Assembly (NCBI RefSeq): GCF_910592395.1
Contig: NC_088311.1
Location: 6,078,501-6,142,500 of the forward strand
Source: Lineus longissimus
Lineage: Eukaryota; Nemertea; Pilidiophora; Heteronemertea; Lineidae
Direction: 5' to 3'
DNA: 64,000 nucleotides
The notes below the pieces were generated by a model. That model searched no databases and was not told the DNA's origin. It saw nothing but the letters and a program-made list of their open reading frames with translations. The stretch's first letter is position 1, and every line of letters begins with the position of its first letter. Shown one piece after another: positions 57,878-64,000 of the stretch. The position numbers and the translations under genes were made by a program.

Positions 57878-60650
57878 TACTCAATTGAGTCATGATTGAA
57901 AATATTATCCATTTTGCTTTTGCGGTGAAGGGCAATGTTTGTCTCAAAGAACCTCCTTGAGAGCCGCATATGCAGAAAGAGTTGGTTACAGCTCTTTCCT
58001 TGACCTCAGTACTTGACTTGAAACTTGTACTCCAAGTGGAGCATAGATCGTCAACAAGATTCCTGAAATTCCTCCAGTCTTCTTGTCATCTTTCTGGGAC
58101 TACCTTTATAAATTCAAATGCCATCTTCAGATATTGAGCGGCGGATTGATATCAGCTATCCTTATTATCAAAATAATATCATATCGTGTCCGTATAGAAA
58201 TGTATCCAAGTTAATAAGGAATGAAATAGATGTAATTTAGGAAGGTAAAGCGCCTGCCGGTTGAGCGGGCCAACCACTTAACTAGCGGAGGAAAGCAGCA
58301 AACTGGATTACCGCCACAAAGCAGTTGGATAATGAAGGCAAAATGACATTAGCTGGGTCGGCGAGGTTTCTTGGTTTCCCAGGCGGAAAATGGCCTACAC
58401 TATTTGTTTGGGTGTGGACAAATACCAGAGCCGATTTTCACAGATTCTTTAGTTTGACTGACAAATAAAGACAATTAGAAGAGGATGAGTGGATTGATCA
58501 TTTGGCCGCGGATAGGGTTCTTGATTAAGGAAATGAGGAAACAGATTCTATTTCCCTTGTCACTTGCCAGTGACAAAGAAAGGTAAAGTGATCGCAATTC
58601 GATTAGACCTACCATCAGGCTCCAAGGGTACCAAGTCGTGTCTTCAAGTTCTGCGCACCATAAAAAAATTCAGACGTAAACCCCGGCCGGCCGTTCTCTA
58701 GATTTCGGAATGAGATGATGCTGAACGACAAAGAACAACCCATATTTTCACGTCAAGAAACATTTCTGCATGAACACTGGCAAATAGTAAGACAGTTGAT
58801 CATTGAAATCTTGGGAAAGATTTCGCGTTCTTTCAGAGAATTCTCTTTATCAAATCAACTTCTTCATCCGTCGTACTATTTCGTCACATTTCGCCATCAT
58901 GAAGTCATCACTGCAGCTCGAGGCTTTCTAAACATTCCCCGCGCATGCCATGTGACCCCGACACGCACATGTTTCTTTCAAGATCAACCTAATGCAGGAG
59001 TCAAGTCATTCCCTAGAAAAAGGTCCACATGGACAAACAATCTGTTCGCCATTGTCTTTACTGATGACTGTCACATTTCTCATCGCTACGTGATGTTTTT
59101 GTGGTCATCATAATGACTCCCAGTCTCTGCCAGGTGCTTGCCAGCAAAATATATAGAAATATGACATAAAAACGTGCACTTATACATGTACATGTAGTAA
59201 TGCACTTCAAGTCCGTGATTCCTGTAGGGCCAGAGACTACGTTGTAGCGCTTTGAAAATCGGGCATTAGCTCAGTACAGGTGTCATTGAAACCAGAAAAC
59301 CCCGGGGGAATATGAAGACACCACCGCATAGGCATCCACACTTCATTCTTCAAAAGCCCACGCGAATATTTGAGATAATCTTTATCCTTTTAAAAAAAGA
59401 AATTTCAAATCCTGCCATATCGCTGATGCATACGATCTATCGTGTATAAATATTGCGAATTATACGGCTTTATAACCACAGGGGCAAAGCGGGAGAACAG
59501 TTTTATTAGAAACATTTCATAGTAAATGCTCTTGACCTGAAAAAGCGGGATCTTCTTAAATGGACATACTCGTACCATTTTGGTTCACCCTGTTACTTTT
59601 CCACTTTCTAATATGACCAACCTTGACATTAGTGCACTCTCACACTTGTTTTGAGGGGAAAACTCTCATGATTAAAGAGTGACGTACTTCACGTTGGCAG
59701 CCGTCATCAAGCGAAACTACAGTGTACATACAAATGTATTTACGGTATTCATAATGGACATTTTTTCCATCATCTCATTATTTTTTTATGAACACCGTGT
59801 TTTTTTGCATATCAATTCTGTAAAGAAATAAAATGTACAAAAAAGAAGTCCGTCGCTGTGTCAACACCATCAACAGTTGTTCAATACACCAAACCTAACA
59901 GTGAAGGCGTAAATGAATATAAAACTATACTCTTCACTGACCTCGACACTTTTCCAAGGTCACCAAAGCTCAATGTCATGTCTCCTTCAGGCGCCTGCAG
60001 TCTAGACATAGAAAACGATTTTTCCCCGAAATCGTGGCTGCGTAAATAAATACAGCGACAATTTCAATACAAAGCTCGCGTTTTTACTCGTTACCAGCTA
60101 AGACTCTCTTCAAAAATCGGAAACTAGCGGCTCAAAGTTTTTATCGTGCCAAATTTAATGAGATAGCTCTTATAGAAAAAATGAGAGTTGATAAGATTAA
60201 ATGAGAAGAAAAAACGTCCAAGCAGTTTCATTCGCATATTTTTATCAAATTTTGTTGTTGATTACCCAGTATCTCTTATTGCTGTAACTTGCACGACTGG
60301 ATGCGATTTGAGACATACGCGCGCTCAGATGTCAGAATAAACTGCATAGACAAATTAGTGCAAGTTTAGATGCCCCCCCCCCCCCAAAAAAAAAGATAAA
60401 CTGTAGGTATACAACCCGAAACATGAGTATGTTGCCCACCAAATCATAATTGTAGGCGTGGTCTTCCCTTGATTGATATCTGTCGTGTCGATTGACATCT
60501 CCAAGTACATGGATGTCACCCAGTTGACCTTACATAAAGTTTATATCAACAGAACATAAAGATAACTAAACACGTTTCAATATGCCCTATTGTAATCAGG
60601 AGGAAAACATCTTAGTGATTATACACATCGGAATCCAGCTATCCTACGTA
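57878..60650. other. Intergenic, no gene recognised
   Basis: AT-rich. The 132-codon frame at 58715-59113 spans the recurrent word CATTCCCCGCGCATGCCAT (58933-58951) and has no recognised domain. Confidence 0.4.
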
Positions 60651-60661
60651 TGCGCATGCGC
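60651..60661. promoter_or_regulatory. NRF-1-type palindrome
   Basis: TGCGCATGCGC matches the NRF-1 core. It lies about 65 bp upstream of a tRNA-like segment; no gene start was identified. Confidence 0.3.
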
Positions 60662-60723
60662 GTACAAATCCTCCCGAACCCGATGATTTAACCACAAACT
60701 TATATAGGCTCGCGAATGTGACA

Positions 60724-60800
60724 TGGGGACGAGAAGCTCATTGATGTTTTCATAAAGCAAGAATGAAAGATATGTGGTTCGAATCCCAGTCAAGGCAACT
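60724..60800 (+). repeat. Possible tRNA-derived SINE head
   Basis: GGTTCGAATCCCAGTC at 60778 matches a Pol III B box (GGTTCGANTCC), and AAGCTCATTGATG about 40 bp upstream resembles an A box. The segment does not fold into a complete tRNA. It could be a SINE remnant or a decayed tRNA. Confidence 0.3.
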
Positions 60801-60974
60801 TAATTTGTCTAGGAAACGTGATTGGTCTTCAGTTCTTTCATTCTTATGTTGTATGAGCCGGCATCAGGCATTTCACGAAGTGCAGCTGTTGAAAGTGATG
60901 TATCTAAAACAACATTACACTGTACACGTACCTTCAACACTTTTTATCCACATCTGATAACACATGTAATTTGA

Positions 60975-61009
60975 TGACTCGAATTTGATACTTTCGAATT
61001 TGAGTCATT
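60975..61009. repeat. Short inverted repeat
   Basis: ATGACTCGAATT and AATTTGAGTCAT form a 12-bp near-perfect stem around an 11-nt loop. Confidence 0.6.
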
Positions 61010-62089
61010 AAAGTACAATTGGCCCCTCACCCAAGTAAGTTCAGATCCCGAGTGAAGGGTAGGTCACATGCCAAATTTTATTACTACAGAGTATTTGACC
61101 TTGTTTATATGGGTTGGCTCTCTCGGTCAAAACAATTTGGTCAAAGTGATAAGGCACAATAACGAATTTCATTGTTTCTCGTCTTACAGATAGAGGACCT
61201 GCTGTCACTTGCCATTTCAGTGAAAGGCAAGAATGGCATTGGGATATCAATACCAGCAAAGGATCGACCCAACCACGTTGGCCGAGGACAGCTTGAAAAC
61301 ACGGCTCATGTTCTGCCGGATCCTTGATACTTTTGATGAATCCAAACGTCCTGTACCGGCAGCATGCCCGACTGGTACAGGAAAGGATTTTTCATGCAAA
61401 AAGCTTGTTCAAACAAGTTAGGTGTTGCCTAATATGGCGTTAAATGTAACTTGACGCTATCTGCATGCAATGCAACAAGTACATTAGACCTAACGCCAAG
61501 ACATGATAAAGTCACGATCGTGGCCAACTTCTTTTGAGCAACCGCGCCCGATTGGTTGAAAGGTTTGTGGCACAGTAAATTGTTTTCGAACGAGTTTGAA
61601 ATCCTTTGAAATAAACTCAATTTTTAAATTTAATGGTCTTCGACATCGTAAAATCGTTAAATGGTTGGTTTATCTTGGTAATAAAAACATAAAAGATAAA
61701 GAAGCTATAAAGAAGATAAAAGAATAAGGTGTAACAGTACATCATTGTAATCATCAGATAATAGTTATTGCTACTTGTTTATTTAAACTCTAAAGGTATT
61801 TACTCTCTTGAAAATATCACTGAAACATCGAAGTGTTCAAAGTGCCAGCGGCGGCGATCCGAAGTCAGGTCATGCAGTATACTTTAAGAGATCACGTGCC
61901 TCTCATTATCTGTCCCGGTCTACCACCAGGCACTTTCAGGCAGGAATTATTGATAGAAGACCCACTCATTGATTAAATGGTGTATTTTCCCCTCATTCCG
62001 TCCCCGCCATTTAGTTTGCCCCGTACACAATGCGTACGCCAAGTCCATGTGTAGGAATTCGGTCGAATTACAGTCACCAGCAACAGTCC
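61010..62089. other. Intergenic, no gene recognised
   Basis: AT-rich, no supported frame. Confidence 0.45.
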
Positions 62090-62096
62090 ACCATTG

Positions 62097-62151
62097 AAAG
62101 GCCAATCGAGTCGCTCAAAGTAATGACGTCATTTCTACCTCAACCAATCAG
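62097..62151. promoter_or_regulatory. Promoter-like cluster: two CCAAT words and a CRE
   Basis: GGCCAATCG near 62100, TGACGTCA at 62124-62131 and ACCAATCAG at 62143-62151 lie within 55 bp. About 370 bp downstream CCAAGATGGCTGCC (from 62515) combines a YY1-like word with an ATG at 62520 that reaches a GTTAAG donor after 14 nt. This suggests a plus-strand promoter with a tiny first coding exon, but nothing beyond it is seen. The long frame at 62030-62557 is probably not coding. Confidence 0.3.
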
Positions 62152-62533
62152 ATACCATCATATGGTGTTGTTTTGCTGCAGTCCCATCAGCAACTGGAAA
62201 GATACTAGTTTCGCTTTCTTACTTCTTCCCCGACCTCGAGGTTGGTTAGCCAGAGCACTGCGATTTTTTACACAAACGAGACCCATGAATGTCGTCTGCT
62301 TCCGCGCACTTTGTTTTATGATTGACATTCTGCGAATGAGAACTGTTGCCAGGATCCGCCACGGAAGAAAGATCGAACACTTGAATGGAGCAGCCATCGA
62401 TTATGTCTGGAGGTCCTTGCACGTCTTCCAATGGTACATGTACAGCACGCTACGGCAATCTCCACTCAGACAGATTTCTTACTTGATTATTCTCTCTGCA
62501 ACGGCTCTCTACTCCCAAGATGGCTGCCAACAG

Positions 62534-64000
62534 GTTAAGGTCGCTGCATCATTGTAGCAGCCAGATGCAACAAGTCGAGCATATTGATTGATCAGCATCA
62601 TCGACGACTATAACGACAGAAAACAACAAATACAAACATAAACATGTTAAACATAATACAAACAACAACAACAACAACAATAACAATAACAACAACAACA
62701 ACCAGAGATTGGTATGTATGAGATACAGAATGTCGTGTACAGTTCGAGTACATGAAACCTCGCCTCCCTGGTTTACAAGGAGAATAGCATTGGTTTAGAC
62801 ACTTGATTATCCTTCAATTCCAGGGACCTTGTTTTCTAAAATTTCAACAACCTATTCAACAACAGCTGATTGCCATCAGGCTCAATACATCCACAGAGCG
62901 TCTAAGAATGACACTTTGTATTTCAAATCAATTTTGTAATGAATAATTTGATCCTTGACTCAATAGTTCATGTTAACATTATTAACGCTGATCGGAGACT
63001 GGCGGTAATGCCAAATGCCAAATGCCAAAAAGTTACCTGAACCAGAGTCTAAAAAAGGCTCTGCCTGAACTTTCCACCATTTCATCATTGACACGTAGTC
63101 TCTGCCCAGCCAGGAAACATCAACCATTGTCCCCATTAACGCGCCCAGAAAAGGGGCTGCATGTAACTGTTGTGCTTAGAACATGTTTACCTCAAGGACA
63201 ACGTTTAAAGCTATCCAGTTTGATGTCAGTAAACAGTAAATGTAATGTACGTTCCCCCTACCATTCTCTCTGCGACTATTGATTTCAGCTAATAACACGC
63301 TAAACCTGATACGATTCTATGCAGTACACCTTTCAAGTAAAATACGTCGGCTTCTCAATTACATTTGTAGATGAAAGGATTTACAGCTACAATACATGGC
63401 CAGTTCAAATATGATTTTATCAAGAGAGTTCCATTTAGTCTTTAAAGCTCTTCACAATCCTATCGCAAATACATAGTTTAAGTAAAATAAAGTTGTAAGT
63501 AAGTTACTTATAACTTTACTCTCCTTAAACTATCTATTTGCCATGGATTTCAAAGAATTCATTACTCCTCGAACCCATACACTTCTCACTTGATGACTTT
63601 TGTCAATATTGTCAATATTGAGTAGGTTTTCACGACTGAAGATGTTATTCATGCTTCGACTTTTAAATTGAATCTCACTTAAAATTCAAAATAAGTTCGG
63701 AGTAAACTATTCTTAATTGTGTGTTGATATTCTCAGTCATCTACATAGTAGTTTAGTTATGTACTCCCCATCCAGTTACAATAAAAAATATCGTATTTTA
63801 CGCCAACTGTAGAGAGTAGCCTGAAGGGCCCGCTTTATGTATTTAATAGAATAGACGTGTCTGTGTCGATCTGAAAAGCTTTTTTTGAACGGAGAGGCAC
63901 AAACACGACAAACATCATATACTCCAGTGACATTGTCCTGAATGGGACGGGAAACAGCTCGTTCGACAGTGTGGTAAAAAACACTAAACCACTTCACCAT
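62534..64000. other. Intergenic, no gene recognised
   Basis: Contains an imperfect ACA-rich microsatellite (62660-62702) and an imperfect 61-bp hairpin (63473-63533; outer arms ATAGTTTAAG and CTTAAACTAT). No coding frame supported up to the window end. Confidence 0.45.

Noticed and set aside
58715-59113. 132-codon plus-strand frame with ATG
   Set aside because: No domain, and no splice or promoter support; size is borderline for chance.
62030-62557. 175-codon plus-strand frame
   Set aside because: It overlaps promoter-like motifs and competing antisense frames; composition is not protein-like and no family is recognised.
1-64000. CRISPR array, operon or bacterial-type gene cluster
   Set aside because: The regular repeats are tandem minisatellites without unique spacers of constant length, and the genes are spliced eukaryotic genes.

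Overview
This window is eukaryotic and almost certainly from an animal, most likely a marine invertebrate (lineage not resolvable from sequence alone). The basis is spliced genes with GT-AG introns, long AT-rich intergenic tracts, an animal-style Ty1/copia retrotransposon, nuclear tRNA-Asn genes without an encoded CCA, many minisatellites and several short inverted-repeat elements. Gene density is low. I can support three protein-coding genes, two tRNA genes, one copia element and two non-autonomous DNA transposons with target-site duplications. Most other open frames are chance products of repeats or AT-rich DNA.

Layout. Positions 1-2395 hold the 3' half of a copia element (integrase-RT linker, reverse transcriptase, RNase H, polypurine tract, 3' LTR). 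Gene A (+, 3799-6992) is reconstructed from three exons into a 259-residue protein of unknown family. A 43/86-bp minisatellite (8655-9755) is split by a 424-bp terminal-inverted-repeat element, and its own repeat units show the empty target site. Gene B (+, 11884-13332) has a 29-nt first coding exon and one long exon, giving a 415-residue basic, Ser/Arg-rich protein of unknown family; a 42-bp tandem repeat lies just upstream. Positions 13.3-21.7 kb hold no clear gene. An intronless ankyrin-repeat gene lies on the minus strand (21712-22941). Two tRNA-Asn genes follow in a 184-bp tandem duplication (23848-24217).

From 24 kb to the end there is no confident protein gene. This part contains a 76-bp-arm foldback palindrome (27151-27316), a 66-bp triplicate (38599-38796), a diverged ~405-bp tandem duplication (38820-39485), a 41-44-bp degenerate minisatellite (46455-46822), a 30-bp-arm inverted repeat (51421-51530) and a 605-bp Mutator-like element (57264-57868) with a perfect 9-bp target duplication that appears to carry a small first-exon-like fragment. 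Three weaker coding candidates deserve checking: a signal-peptide exon at 43388-43654 (-), a Tudor-like ORF at 48539-48844 (+) and an exon-like frame at 7659-7927 (-).

The genes show no evident functional link. I see no operon-like system and no sign of a new defence or metabolic system. The most unusual items are the Mutator-like element with its candidate captured exon, the minisatellite insertion with a readable empty site, and the two orphan spliced genes.
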